DNA of 16,085 nt. It comes from Temnopleurus reevesii (Eukaryota > Echinodermata > Echinoidea > Temnopleuroida > Temnopleuridae). The stretch covers positions 62,695 through 78,779 of the forward strand of contig BQKZ01001572.1 of NCBI GenBank assembly GCA_036244855.1, given 5' to 3'. Below, piece after piece: positions 6,647-15,917 of this stretch. A program made the position numbers and the translations under genes. Each line of letters begins with the position of its first letter. Positions within the stretch are counted from its first letter, which is position 1. The notes below the pieces were generated by a model that made no database searches, was not told where the DNA came from, and saw only the letters and a list, made by a program, of their open reading frames with translations.

Positions 6647-6799
6647 GTGAAGGTTAGAATAACGTTGTTTAGTTTGTCCAATTCCGTTGAACCTTCTGTC
6701 CATGATCTGCAAAGGCTGCACAAAAGGGTGTCAAACATTTCGAAATGGAAATAATATAATGATATAATAATATATGCCTAAAGCAAGGCCACTGTCTCA

Positions 6800-7030
6800 C
6801 AAATCGTTGTGTTTTACTATGCGCAGAAAAGACAAAAAACTGGACAAAGCAAAGAATTTTAATTCAAGCCTTCACAATAGCTTCATACGCAAAACAAAGT
6901 AACTTCCATGTGGTGTGACACCTGTTCAAAAAATTCTTTGATTTGCATCTGGAATTGTAAATGCATAAATGGAAGTTCTTTTACTTTGTCCAAATCTTTT
7001 GCTCCTTCTTCCCACGGTGACTGTGAAGAA
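6800..7030. mobile_element. diverged relative of foldback B
   Basis: The left part includes CTGGACAAAGCAAAG and CCTTCACAATAGCTTCATA, matching the foldback B arm. The right part on the minus strand includes CACCGTGGGAAGAAGGAGC and GGACAAAGTAAA, matching the same arm. AACTTCCAT (6900 area) and ATGGAAGTT (6970 area) also pair. The minus-strand frame at 6883-7065 lies wholly in this repeat and is not taken as a gene. Confidence 0.55.
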
Positions 7031-7035
7031 CATAA

Positions 7036-7153
7036 AGCCCCGGAAGCAATTACACGATTCAACACGACTCTTTGTTAGGAGGCAGCTAATTGTGAACTGG
7101 ACAAAGAATCGTGTTCAATCGTGTTGCTTCCGTACTTATATGTGACTGGGGCC
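7036..7153. mobile_element. Harbinger-like hairpin MITE, copy 2 (internal deletion)
   Basis: Flanked by perfect TAA duplications (7033-7035 and 7154-7156). The left arm jumps from AGCCCCGG straight to AAGCAA, missing the GTCACATAGGACCCCGG segment present in full copies. The right arm keeps the full TATGTGACTGGGGCC. The deletion falls between two CCCCGG motifs, as replication slippage would produce. Confidence 0.85.
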
Positions 7154-7373
7154 TAAAAGGGTTACAAATATCTGGGACACAGAAAAGCGAAGAATAACCG
7201 CGTTACATTTCCAATCGATTTCAATTTTCGAAAGGTGAGGCGTGTTTGTCGAGCAAACAGAGCCAATAATCCACTGGATATGAATATACATGAAGACTAA
7301 AAACCCTTTTAAAGCATATCGTCGCTCAAGGGCGATGCTTTTCCCTATCTGCCGCTTTCATATTTCAGTTTTA

Positions 7374-7621
7374 AGGCCGACTCACACCTTTGCGTTTTTT
7401 AGCCTGCGTCGGCCCAGCGTATATACAAATTAAAAACGCTCCCCGTCCGCATAGCATCACGCTGATCAGACGGTGGACTGACGTTCGACTTGCGCTCATG
7501 GAGCGTACGCCGAACGTCCGTTCACCGCATGACCTGCGTCTTTGTGCTTCCAGGGAGCGTTTTTCATTGTCAAAAACGCTGGGCCGACGCAGGCTAAAAA
7601 CGCAAAGGTGTGAGTCGGCAT
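7374..7621. mobile_element. 248-bp MITE with GCCGACTCACACC termini
   Basis: About 43 bp at each end is near-perfectly complementary: GCCGACTCACACCTTTGCG onwards from 7376, and the complement ending GGTGTGAGTCGGC at 7619. Inner arms around AAAACGCTCCC and GACGTTCG/CGAACGTC continue the symmetry. TTA on each side (7371-7373, 7622-7624) is a 3-bp duplication, again of the TWA type. Long open frames on both strands (7371-7649 and 7390-7710) arise from the palindrome and are not genes. Confidence 0.85.
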
Positions 7622-9635
7622 TTACCGAGCTTATATTTCCTATTACCAATACATGGATGCAACAAGTTTTAGAAAAATATTGTCAATTCGAAATATTATG
7701 GAAGCAATAAGCCGAAGGAGAGAGGGGTTTTTGTTTGCCTGAGGTAATGATATCCGTAGATGATCGAAAGGGAAAACTGTTCTTATCATATTCTGTGAGA
7801 TAGAGATGAATATCAATTGCAATCAGTTATTTTAATCCTCAAACACTTCGTTTATTGAAGAGCACCTGCTAAAATGCTTTTTAAAGATTATGCTAAGAAT
7901 GAAGAAGAAGTTTGATTTCCGTGATAAAAACACAGACGCAGTGCTCAGGTATTTTGTTTTATTATGACACTCTCCTTTTTGAGGATTATGCTAATTGAGG
8001 CACGCATTCACGGACATGTTTTGAAATATGCCAGATCTAACAATAAAAAACACAATTTGTTATGTTTTTCGTCGAAACATGTACATTCTTCATGAAAAAA
8101 AAAAACCGGCTGAACGTGTTTCTTAATGTAGTAATTTTCTTTGAAAAAAAAATGTCTCGATTTATAATGAATAATCTATCCTAAAACAATCTCTTTTGAA
8201 TATTCAACTAGGGGCCAAATCAAATTGAAAAAAAACATGAAGGTTTTTCGTCGAAACAAGTAAATTCTACATCACCACTCCCTAAACCACATATATTTTC
8301 ATTGTTGATTTATTATGTTTCGACAGAGACGAACACATAAGTTTTTTTTAATGATTATTATGTACATTATGATTATTAGCGGTAAAATGCTTCAAATTTG
8401 TGCAACTTAGATTACAATATTGTACAATGTTAAGGAAATAGTTTTCTTTATATAATTGTAGTGAATTATCTATCTTAGATGAAACAATTCATGAAATATG
8501 TTGTTAAATGCCAAATTAAAGTAAAAGTCAAAACCATATACTAAATCTATCTTTGTGTCAATAAAGAAATGAAAAAAGTAATTCAATACAGGCCTAAACG
8601 TCTTGATCCATTGTGTTGCTACTGGAGTTTGAACTATCAGTAATTCGTTTGAGCCCAGAGTGTGAAAGACTACTCACAATCGATATTTAAAAAAACATTA
8701 ATCGTTCATGCACAATATTTATGTAGCCCTTTGTCATACACACATATTTTTCGGGGCAGTCCTGCATCACATAATATGATTTACAGTAACGATGTGATAA
8801 TCACTTTAGCATGTCTTCCAACCATTTCCATTTTTTTTAAATACCAGAACAAGAACTTGGCTTTAAACTCACCTAAAATTCACTGCATTGTCCACGAACA
8901 TTTAACACAGCTATTCCTCTTCCTCCTGCGCTCTAGTAAATACGGTGCAGGAAAATAATATACTGACGACCATTTTGACACAGACTGTCACTTGTCTGCC
9001 GAAACACATGGAAGATATGAGAATGTCACGAAGCAAGGCCCTACTCATCGTGAACCTATGCAAATACCCTTAGCCTTGACGAAAAAAAATCAATATAATT
9101 TTCAAATTTGAGGAATACATGAGCAGTGCATCCCTGGCAGATGTACTGTATGAAAAATGCAGATTTTTATTCCTTATGATTATTTAATTTCATTTCGTTT
9201 CGAGAGTATTTTTACAATAAGTTTCAAGTCATTATACTTGTATTAAAAATATATTACTAGTGCAGTATTCATTGTATGGATTCATGATTTTTTTTCATGT
9301 ATAGCTGCAGACAAATGAAAAAAATAAAATACTATTTTTAGAAGAAAAAAAGGACCCTTGGGTGAAGTGACACAATATTGGAATATAGATTGCCTATGTA
9401 TTTTTAAAACATCGGTGAAATCAAATTTCTAATTTTCTCAAGAGGTTTTTTAATAAATATTTTAAAATGACCCGATAAATGTGCTCGCCTACCAATATCA
9501 TTATGCTATGATGAATTGATTTTGACAATAACCCTCAAATTCCTGTCATGTAAATGGGTTTTTCAATCATCAAATAGAATTTTAGATTGGCTTTTGCCAA
9601 CCATTGTGGAATGCTAGCCATACAAATCAGCTCCC
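7622..9635. other. AT-rich intergenic DNA, no gene seen
   Basis: Two kilobases of AT-rich sequence with short poly-A and poly-T runs. A loosely repeated TTTTTCGTCGAAACA motif occurs near 8066 and 8244, with a diverged inverse near 8318. A 98-codon open frame at 8662-8958 starts without good context and shows no domain. No RNA gene is recognisable. Confidence 0.5.
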
Positions 9636-9638
9636 TTA

Positions 9639-9768
9639 AGCCCCGGTCACATAGGACCCCGGAAGCAACGCGATTCACCCCGACCCTTTGTTAATTCACA
9701 GTTAACTGCCTCAGAACAATGAGTCGGGGTAAATCGTATTGCTTCCGGGGTCCTATGTGACCGGGGCA
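9639..9768. mobile_element. Harbinger-like hairpin MITE, copy 3
   Basis: Full-length copy (130 bp) with AGCCCCGGTCACATAGGACC at the left and GGTCCTATGTGACCGGGGCA at the right. TTA duplications at 9636-9638 and 9769-9771 are exact. The centre reads TTAATTCACAGTTAACTGCC and lies in the orientation opposite to copy 1. Confidence 0.9.
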
Positions 9769-9771
9769 TTA

Positions 9772-10042
9772 CACTGCAATAAGGTGTTAGATTCAACACC
9801 GACTGAAAACCAGAAATGTGTTGAAATTACACCCGTTTGGAATCAAATCGATATAAATGTAGTGTATTTGTGTTATTTAAGTGTTTAAGCCCCCGAACAA
9901 CACCAGTCAGTGTTAAAATACATTCATGCACTGCATGTGCATTCAACTTTCCCAGGATTTAGATTGGCAAATCATGGTTTTTTTTTGTTTAAAGATTTAA
10001 AAAAATAATAATGATAATTTGGGTTGAGGGTTTATCTTGATT
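9772..10042. repeat. repeat-like stretch with GTGTT/AACAC motifs
   Basis: CACTGCAATAAGGTGTTAG, then ATTCAACACC and GTGTTGAAATTACACC, resembles ends of dispersed repeats built on GGTGTTAnATTnAACACC. A short symmetric stem lies at 9783-9800. The boundaries are not clear. From 9960 the sequence becomes AT-rich without features. Confidence 0.35.
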
Positions 10043-10450
10043 TCTTTTCAAAATACATGCAGAATAGATAATGGAATGATATAGTCAAGTGGAAAACCAA
10101 CAGTTTGTGCAAATTACCGAAAAAAGGGAAGAAAATGCGAAATTTTGTGAGTGAATGAGGGTTTGTCCGAGTGTAAAGCTTTCTGCGCCATGAGCACCGA
10201 TAAGGTGGACCTGTGCGCTATAAAAGTAGCCACCATTATTAATATTATTATGACGTCACGGATTTCGTCGATGGGGCCATCGCACGGATCCCCATCAGTG
10301 GCAGGTATCGTCATAACTCTGAGGCATTGAAAATTCGTAATTGTTGAATAGATTGTCTCATTTTGCTCAAATTTTCACAAGTTTGTTAATCTGATTTTTC
10401 TTTAGTCAATGAGAGGACGATAATTCCAGGGGTTGGTTCCCCCTTTAAGG
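10043..10450. mobile_element. truncated copy of foldback A
   Basis: It begins inside the spacer of foldback A (CAAAATACATGCAGAAT, compare 5338) and runs through the full right arm: GAGTGAATGAGG, TGACGTCACGGATT, GCACGGATCCCCATCA and GTTGGTTCCCCCTTTAA. The left arm is missing. Its right terminus GGTTCCCCCTTTAA is better preserved than that of the 5059-5653 copy and defines the element end. A SINE tail interrupts it at 10171-10250. Confidence 0.8.
10171..10250 (+). mobile_element. 5'-truncated SINE tail inside foldback A copy
   Basis: GTGTAAAGCTTTCTGCGCC, ATGAGCACCGATAAGG, TGTGCGCTATAAAAGTAGCC, then ATTATTAATATTATTA. The order GCGCTATAAA followed by ATT repeats matches the tail at 4608-4670. 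It separates GTTTGTCCGA from TGACGTCACG, which are nearly adjacent in the uninterrupted copy (GTTGTCCGACATGACGTCAC at about 5456), so it is an insertion. Confidence 0.7.
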
Positions 10451-10489
10451 CCGTTTTATATCAGAACACTCAGTCCTCAACTGGACTAA

Positions 10490-10606
10490 TAGGACCCCGG
10501 AAGCAACACGTCTCACCCCGACTCTTTGTTAATTCACAGTTAACTGCCTCAGAAAAACGAGTCGGGGTAAATCTTGTTGCTTCCGGGGTCCTATGTGATC
10601 GGGGCT
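10490..10606. mobile_element. Harbinger-like hairpin MITE, copy 4 (left-truncated)
   Basis: It starts within the arm at TAGGACCCCGGAAGCAACAC, lacking the terminal AGCCCCGGTCACA, and ends in the complete CCTATGTGATCGGGGCT followed by TTA (10607-10609). The sequence before it, GGCCGTTTTATATCAGAAC from 10449, could be the edge of another element that replaced the left end. Confidence 0.8.
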
Positions 10607-10806
10607 TTAAGGTTTGGGCTCATAGTGTGAACGGAACTACAGTGATAGTGAGGTCAGAGGAACTTTATCTGCCCTAGAAAGTTAACCTCTTTCGAAGTGT
10701 TTGACAATGGCTCATAAGAGAACACAATACGGTGTTTATTTCAGATATGTTCAATTCATCGAAACCAAGCTCATTGTACCGTCTCATGTTCATTACCTAG
10801 ATGTAA

Positions 10807-10937
10807 TGCCCCAGTCACATAGAAGCCCCGACTTAAACCGATTCAACACGAAGCTTTATTTGCGGGCAGTTAACTGTGAACTGAACAAAGAGTCGTGTTG
10901 AAGCATGTTGCTTCCGGGGTTCGTTGTGACTGGGGCA
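10807..10937. mobile_element. Harbinger-like hairpin MITE, copy 5
   Basis: A diverged full-length copy (131 bp) with TGCCCCAGTCACATAGAAGC at the left and GTTGTGACTGGGGCA at the right, flanked by exact TAA duplications (10804-10806, 10938-10940). Several arm bases differ (CGACTTAAACCGATTCAAC), so it is older than or from another subfamily than copy 3. Confidence 0.88.
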
Positions 10938-11019
10938 TAAGCAAATAGTCATACCGCGCATAAATGTTAAGTGCAATGTTATTGTTCCTAGCGAGGCTAT
11001 AAAGATACGCCTGGTTGGG

Positions 11020-11044
11020 CCTGCATTTGACGAGAAAATGCAGG
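11020..11044. repeat. small perfect stem-loop
   Basis: CCTGCATTT at 11020-11028 pairs exactly with AAATGCAGG at 11036-11044 around a 7-base loop. It is followed by a short poly-T. It is an isolated structure without evident role. Confidence 0.6.
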
Positions 11045-11088
11045 TATTTTTTTTAACAATAGTTACTGCCACGACATACTAAAGTAGG

Positions 11089-11175
11089 GTTTACACTCAG
11101 AGCCGAAACCTTAAAGATTCAGAAACTACAACAGTCCCCTGGATATTTAAACTTCGAGTTTCGCTCTGTGTGAAC
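11089..11175. repeat. imperfect inverted repeat, MITE-like
   Basis: GTTTACACTCAGAGCCGAAAC (11089-11109) pairs with GTTTCGCTCTGTGTGAAC (about 11158-11175). Further AAACT/AGTTT motifs continue to about 11225. It is probably a degraded small DNA element. Confidence 0.45.
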
Positions 11176-11302
11176 GCTCGTAGTTTAGAAACTGCGATGA
11201 AACTTCAAGATTTGGTAAACTACGACCAAATCACAAGAATTCATATGATTTCGTCGACGTTTCGTCTGGGTCATTGGGATACCCCGTCGATCTGACGAGT
11301 TG

Positions 11303-11433
11303 AGCCCCGGTCACATAGGGCCCCGGAAGCAACACCTTTCAAACACGACTCTTCGTTCTGAGGCAGTTAACTGTGAATTAACAAAGAGTCGTGTTGAATC
11401 TTGTTGCTCCCGGGCCTCTATGTGACCGGGGTC
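11303..11433. mobile_element. Harbinger-like hairpin MITE, copy 6
   Basis: Full-length (131 bp), starting AGCCCCGGTCACATAGGGCC and ending TATGTGACCGGGGTC. TTG on both sides (11300-11302 and 11434-11436) is the expected 3-bp duplication. The centre (CTGAGGCAGTTAACTGTGAA) is in the same orientation as copy 1. Confidence 0.88.
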
Positions 11434-13166
11434 TTGAGCATCACATCAAAACGTAGGAATGGCAGATTTTCAATCTACATGCGCTGACGATCTAAAAAAA
11501 AAAAATAATAACTTAATCATGGAGAGCAATGTTAAGTTCTGACTTGATTTGCAATCAATACAATTGGTTCCATGTACCAGCCAACTTTCAACATACATGT
11601 TGGCATCATGAGTGGTAAATTTTGTATGAATTATTTATGATTTAAAATCCCAAATTTCCTGATTTCCTCATGACAATCCGTCGGGGCTCATGAAGATCAA
11701 TAATATGTTTCGGGGGGTTATTGATACTGTATGGATGAGCAAAAGTGTCTATATTCGTCATAATATATAACACATCACCATCAGCGTCTGCATGAATAGT
11801 TTGCTGGTCCCCTCCTCCAGATGAATGTGTTTTTTTTTTCCTTAAAGAAGAACCACGAAGGAAATCACAAATACAACATATTTTACAAGTACGAAAAGGT
11901 GATTATGTGGATAATATGTTGAAAGAACTGTTTTATACCAATTTCGATCATGTAAAACAAAAAACCTGATTTTAGGGCTCGTTTTTTGCATTTCGGTTTC
12001 GGGATATTTCGAGTTATTTCGAGTTATTTCGTGTTATTTCGGGAATGAGGTCAAGGAAGGGACATTTGCAGAAGGAACCATCCAGCATAATTATAAAGGG
12101 CAAACTGCCTTCCTCTACATGCTTCGAATTATTGTATTTATTTACTTTTATGTCCTGTAAAGCTATCCAAAATACTATGACGGCAAACGCTCTTGTAAGT
12201 AAAGTGCAAGTGCATTGTTGTCGTAAATCAAATGGTACGCTCGCACATTCTTTCCTTTATTTCTTATGCCTTTTATATCTGAGAAAATAATTGCCACACT
12301 CAAAGAGTCGGGTTGTTATTGTAACATTTCATTCATTGGACATGTCTATTAACTGAATTTCACATCCTTTCAAGCAGTGTGTTGTGGATGCATAGCTCTA
12401 TTATGTACACTAAGAAAATTCCTTCCTCTTATTATGCTGAGTAATGTTGAACATGAATACACCGTATCAATCGGAGAAATACTTTCTTTTGTGTGCATAT
12501 AACCATTTCGAAGGCTTCAGTGGAAGTTGTTTGGTTCGTCCAATTTTTTTTTCATTCTTGCTCAAAATGTTGTCCCTTTTTTGACGTCACAATACCAATC
12601 ACCTTTCGCACTCCGTTCGCATTATGTTCGTCAAACCTGTACGTTCCAGGCTTGATAATGTCTTCGTGATTGTCTTTTAAACTTTATTCTGTCGAAACTT
12701 ATTTCATCATAAGAAAACAACTCATATGTCAACGATTTTAAATAAATACTCCTGCAGTCGTTGTGTAGATCTTCCTCATTTAGAGGCACAAGGAGGGAAG
12801 GTGGCTGATCTCTATAGATCAAAGAGACAATCTCGCCACAAGTCCTTGTGTGATATAAGTCCATGCTTGAATGGGGATGATACGTGCGATTTAATAAGTA
12901 CAAGTGTGCATTCAACGAAAATATACAGGTGTTTTCATGTATCTACCACAACATAATACGTGATATTGAACAAAGAAATAGTTTTCATGATCTTGGTGCT
13001 TGTTTGTTCTATTTTTAGATATGACTTTGAATCAGCATTCATGTGATTTGGAGCAGCAAAGTATCGAGGCAGACGACTTTGTGGTGTAAAATATGTTATT
13101 ATTCGATCACGTGATAATGTGCTGACAAGCAGACCAAAAAAAAAGAGGAGGCGACAAGGGGAAAAT
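11434..13166. other. AT-rich intergenic DNA, no gene seen
   Basis: Apart from a decamer repeat at 12005-12043, no structure stands out. Short open frames (81 codons at 12045-12290, 94 codons on the minus strand at 12631-12915) have no recognisable domains, signal or splice context. Unrecognised exons cannot be excluded. Confidence 0.45.
12005..12043. repeat. decamer tandem repeat ATTTCGAGTT
   Basis: ATTTCGAGTT, ATTTCGAGTT, ATTTCGTGTT and ATTTCGGGA follow each other without gaps, and a looser ATTTCGGTTTCGGG precedes them from about 11990. Confidence 0.85.
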
Positions 13167-13262
13167 GTATTGTATTGTATTTCATTTATTCAATCACGGT
13201 AAAAAGCCGGCTATCAGCTAAAAGCTGCTTTTTAGCAAGGCTTTCCAGTTCAACAGTTCAGC
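13167..13262 (-). mobile_element. probable LINE/SINE 3' end
   Basis: Read on the minus strand it gives GCTTTTAGCTGATAGCC, then TTTACCGTGATTGAATAAATG and AAATACAATACAATACA, that is a polyadenylation-like AATAAA next to a pentamer tail of (AATAC)n. A short tandem tail directly after AATAAATGAAAT is typical of the 3' ends of CR1/L2-type retroelements. No reverse transcriptase is present, so the copy is strongly 5'-truncated. Confidence 0.45.
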
Positions 13263-13781
13263 TACACATCGGAATTGAGTATTCAGCAAGTTTAAAGGAA
13301 ATGACTAACATTGTCGAAAAAAAAATTTAAATGTCATTCAATTGATTCAATCGGTGCCATATTCATAATTTTTCAAAAACGTTGGCTAAAAAAAAGAATC
13401 GTCTGGATTTTGTAAGTTCATTGGTGCTGTATGTTTCAATATACAAATTAATTCAACATTTAGAATTCATAAGCGTCCGGCAGGACGATTAACTTTTTCA
13501 AACAACGCGCGCTGCGTGGATTAACCTCTAAGGGGAACTTCGACAAGTATAGCGTGATAATTTCGCTGGCCCGTAACCAAATGCTATCAGAGCGCTTGAT
13601 TATATTTTGTAAGCTCTTTTTAGTCTTTAAATGTCAACTTTTGTCATACTTTCAGACTTTTAGATACTTTCAGATAACCTTACTCATTTTGAATGATACA
13701 TTTAAACATTTTTCAATGATGTGTCATTTCTTAATAATGCTGTTATGGTCCACTCCACTACACGATTTTAGTCGTATGACC
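13263..13781. other. intergenic stretch, no gene seen
   Basis: AT-rich with a GC-richer patch near 13470-13530 (GCGTCCGGCAGGACG is a short stem). An 84-codon plus-strand frame at 13554-13808 runs into foldback C and has no recognisable features. Confidence 0.4.
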
Positions 13782-14348
13782 TTAAAAGAAGAGTCTACCC
13801 AAAAATAATAACTTTTGAACAGAAGCAGACAAAATTGGTGAGTAAAACAAAAAAACGTTTGAAGAAAATCGGACAAGTAATAAAAAAGTTATGAATTTTT
13901 AAAGATTTGAAGAAATGGGCAAATCAGTGGAAATTTCCTGAGATGTTGCCAATTTGATGACATCATGGGTGCACAACTAACCAGAGTTTTCATTATAAAT
14001 ATAGTGCAATATTCATTGTTTTTACAGAAAGTTGCAAAGTTTGTATGAATGTAAACATGCAAATAGTTGATCTACATATCTATCATAACGATATCCTATG
14101 GTTAAAGTTTTGAGCAAATCATATTTTTAGGGAAAAAAAGTAACATTTTATAACATTGATACGAATGTAATAGACGGTCAGTTGTGCACCTGTGGCGTCA
14201 TCAGTTGCCAATTTGTCTAAATATTCAAACTTTCATAACTCTCTTATTAGTTGTCCGATTTTCCTCAAACTTTTTTTGTTCTGTTCATCTATTTTTTCTT
14301 CTTCTGTACAGTTGAAGAAATATAATTTTTGGGTAGACTCTCCCTTTA
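13782..14348. mobile_element. 567-bp foldback element C
   Basis: Arms of about 170-200 bp (13782-13982 and 14176-14348) pair imperfectly, with ends TTAAAAGAAGAGTCTACCC and GGGTAGACTCTCCCTTTA. Shared inner landmarks are GAAAATCGGACAA, AAGTTATGAA, TTGATGACATCA and GGTGCACAACT. The spacer (13983-14175) is AT-rich. Together with foldback A it shares the phrase AAAATCGGACAA followed closely by AAAGTTATGAA, so the two families may have a common ancestor although their termini differ. No transposase is present. Confidence 0.85.
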
Positions 14349-14556
14349 CAACCAATATAGCAAATACTGAAAAATGCTGTGATACGTCGTCTCACGGCGA
14401 GTTACTTGATACGTGATGAAGTAATAAGTATCGAGTACAGTATTGGCAAAATTGGTCGTGAGGTTGTACGAATAAGATTCGTATAGTACGAATAAAATTC
14501 GTGTAGTATGCGCGCGGTGACCTTACGACGTAGTTCCATCTGCCTTCACGAGTGGG
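14349..14556. other. short intergenic stretch with 20-bp tandem
   Basis: TACGAATAAGATTCGTATAG (14467-14486) is followed at once by TACGAATAAAATTCGTGTAG (14487-14506), two copies differing at two bases. Each is also a small palindrome (TACGAAT/ATTCGTA). No coding feature is seen. Confidence 0.7.
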
Positions 14557-14557
14557 T

Positions 14558-14730
14558 CTTTTCGAAATGGGTGGACGGAGGGCTATGGACAATAGATAAC
14601 GAGCATGCTTCTGATGGGCGCATCAAATGACAGGCGCACAACTGATATGCGCATCACTTGTTGCGCAAATCAGATGCGCACACGTCTTTTTTTTTTTAAC
14701 CGTCCAGCCTCCGTCTACCAAATTTGAAAA
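14558..14730. mobile_element. MITE-like element enclosing a TGCGCA array
   Basis: GGTGGACGGAGG (14570-14581) pairs with CCTCCGTCTACC (14708-14719), with weaker pairing outward through TTTCGAAAT/AAATTTGAAA. Between them, about 14611-14685 carries five GCGCA-containing units spaced about 13-17 bp apart (GGCGCATCAAATGA, GGCGCACAACTGAT, TGCGCATCACTTG, TGCGCAAATCAGA, TGCGCACACG). A poly-T run follows at 14687-14697. Confidence 0.6.
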
Positions 14731-15029
14731 ACCATTAATTGATTGCAGATGCACGGGGAGGCGAAGTTACTAATTGATAGCTCAAAATTTAACAGGTAAA
14801 ACAGTTTTGAGGGAAATCTGGCAAAAGTTATGATTTCTTAATGGTGTAGAAGATTAATTCTCAAGACAAAATAGCAACTTTCCAAAAGCGAAAAATGCAA
14901 AATTCTCTTACAACACTAATGATATTGTCGATGTGCAACTTCGCCGTCAGTGCGAGCTCGTGGTACAGAAGTACACGGCGTGACGCACAGACCTCAAAAG
15001 GCTGGATGAATGGCATCCTACACAAAATA

Positions 15030-15247
15030 GGCGGGTTTACTTATATATTCAAATTTATGTGCGTTAAACGTAGTTACGTGGTATTCCAAAGACTGGTTGA
15101 TAACAATAAGACTACAATACTTGGAATCCAGTTTGCATACATTACTTGTTGCTATATCGGGCAAGCCTCGGGCAAGCTTTGGGGTTGTCAAGAACAACCT
15201 TTGTGTTAGAGGTATGCATAAAATTTGCATCTATTAGTAAACCCGCC
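15030..15247. mobile_element. 218-bp MITE with TA target duplication
   Basis: The termini GGCGGGTTTACT (15030-15041) and AGTAAACCCGCC (15236-15247) are perfect complements, with weaker subterminal pairing (AAATTTATGTG against GCATAAAATTTGC). TA lies on both sides (15028-15029 and 15248-15249), as in Tc1/mariner-type insertions. A 104-codon plus-strand frame at 14895-15209 crosses the left end of this element, so it is not credible as a gene. Confidence 0.8.
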
Positions 15248-15850
15248 TATTAGTTTTAGATTATTCATAAAATGTCGCAAGATGGCGACAAATTGATAAG
15301 CAATGTTTGGTAACGAGAAAACCGGATTGGCGCCCGCCCGCTGTAAGCTTCCAGCTTTAGGGCTGATATATCACTTTTGATATACCTTATTGCAATATTT
15401 AAAGTATGACAGAAATTAAATGTTCGATAAATTCATCATCATTTTGTGTGCAATTGTTGTAATACGTATAACCCATACACAATTTTAAAGTGATCTTGAA
15501 ACATAGAAGTGGACGAATTTCGAACTCCACGTCATACATTTTTCCCTCTAAACATGGTGGATTAAAAAAATCCCAATTGGATGTACTATGTTTTAAAAAA
15601 AATATACCACCTATCAAGGTTAGTTCTGCTCCGACCTTTTGACATGCTTTTATAGATTGCATACAGTCATATTGCATAGTTCATCGGTATGCACTTATCA
15701 CCTTCTTCTTCCATTTCAGCTTTACAAACCAATAAACATGATAAGAAATTCATTTCACGAATATTCCCCGATATCGTCACAAAGACTGAATGTGAGAGAA
15801 GGGGAAGATTGACGAGCGCCATCTGTATGAGATTCGTGTTAGGATTTCCT
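15248..15850. other. intergenic stretch, no supported gene
   Basis: GC-richer around 15322-15355, then AT-rich. A 92-codon minus-strand frame (15399-15677) contains ACQKVGAELTLI followed by a donor-like AG/GTGGTA, faintly like a C-type lectin exon edge. The upstream part breaks by a stop and no acceptor fits. Confidence 0.4.
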
Positions 15851-15858
15851 TTACTTCG

Positions 15859-15881
15859 CTCTCTCTCTCTCTCTCTCCCCT

Positions 15882-15917
<36 letters not shown>

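Larger units (their letters stand above)
5654..6729. mobile_element. foldback element B, split by an insertion
   Basis: The left arm (5654-5870) reads ACCCTTTTGTACAACC, then ACCTTCACAGTAG, CATGAACACAA and GAATGAAATTTGGTGTGTA. The right arm carries the complement in two pieces, about 5990-6122 and 6647-6729. Joining these across 6122/6647 restores one continuous arm of roughly 215 bp. Between the arms is about 115 bp containing CATATC/GATATG-type small symmetries. Its left end abuts element A at 5653. It has no coding capacity. Confidence 0.8.

Noticed and set aside
6883..7065. Minus-strand 60-codon frame ending MHLQFQMQIKEFFEQVSHHM
   Set aside because: The peptide looks protein-like, but the DNA aligns with the foldback B arm on both sides and the frame enters MITE copy 2.
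7371..7710. Opposed frames of 92 and 106 codons
   Set aside because: Both are produced by the 248-bp palindromic MITE, in which the two strands are nearly the same sequence.
14895..15209. Plus-strand 104-codon frame with a signal-peptide-like start (MQNSLTTLMILSMCNFAVSA)
   Set aside because: It crosses the left terminus of the 218-bp TA-flanked MITE and most of its length is element sequence.
15399..15720. Possible C-type lectin exon on the minus strand (ACQKVGAELTLI next to a GT donor)
   Set aside because: The similarity is a dozen residues, the frame upstream is interrupted by a stop, no acceptor fits, and the downstream WND/QPD-type residues of the fold are absent.
15667..15915. Arg/Glu-rich peptide on the minus strand
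   Set aside because: It is a translation of the CT microsatellite.
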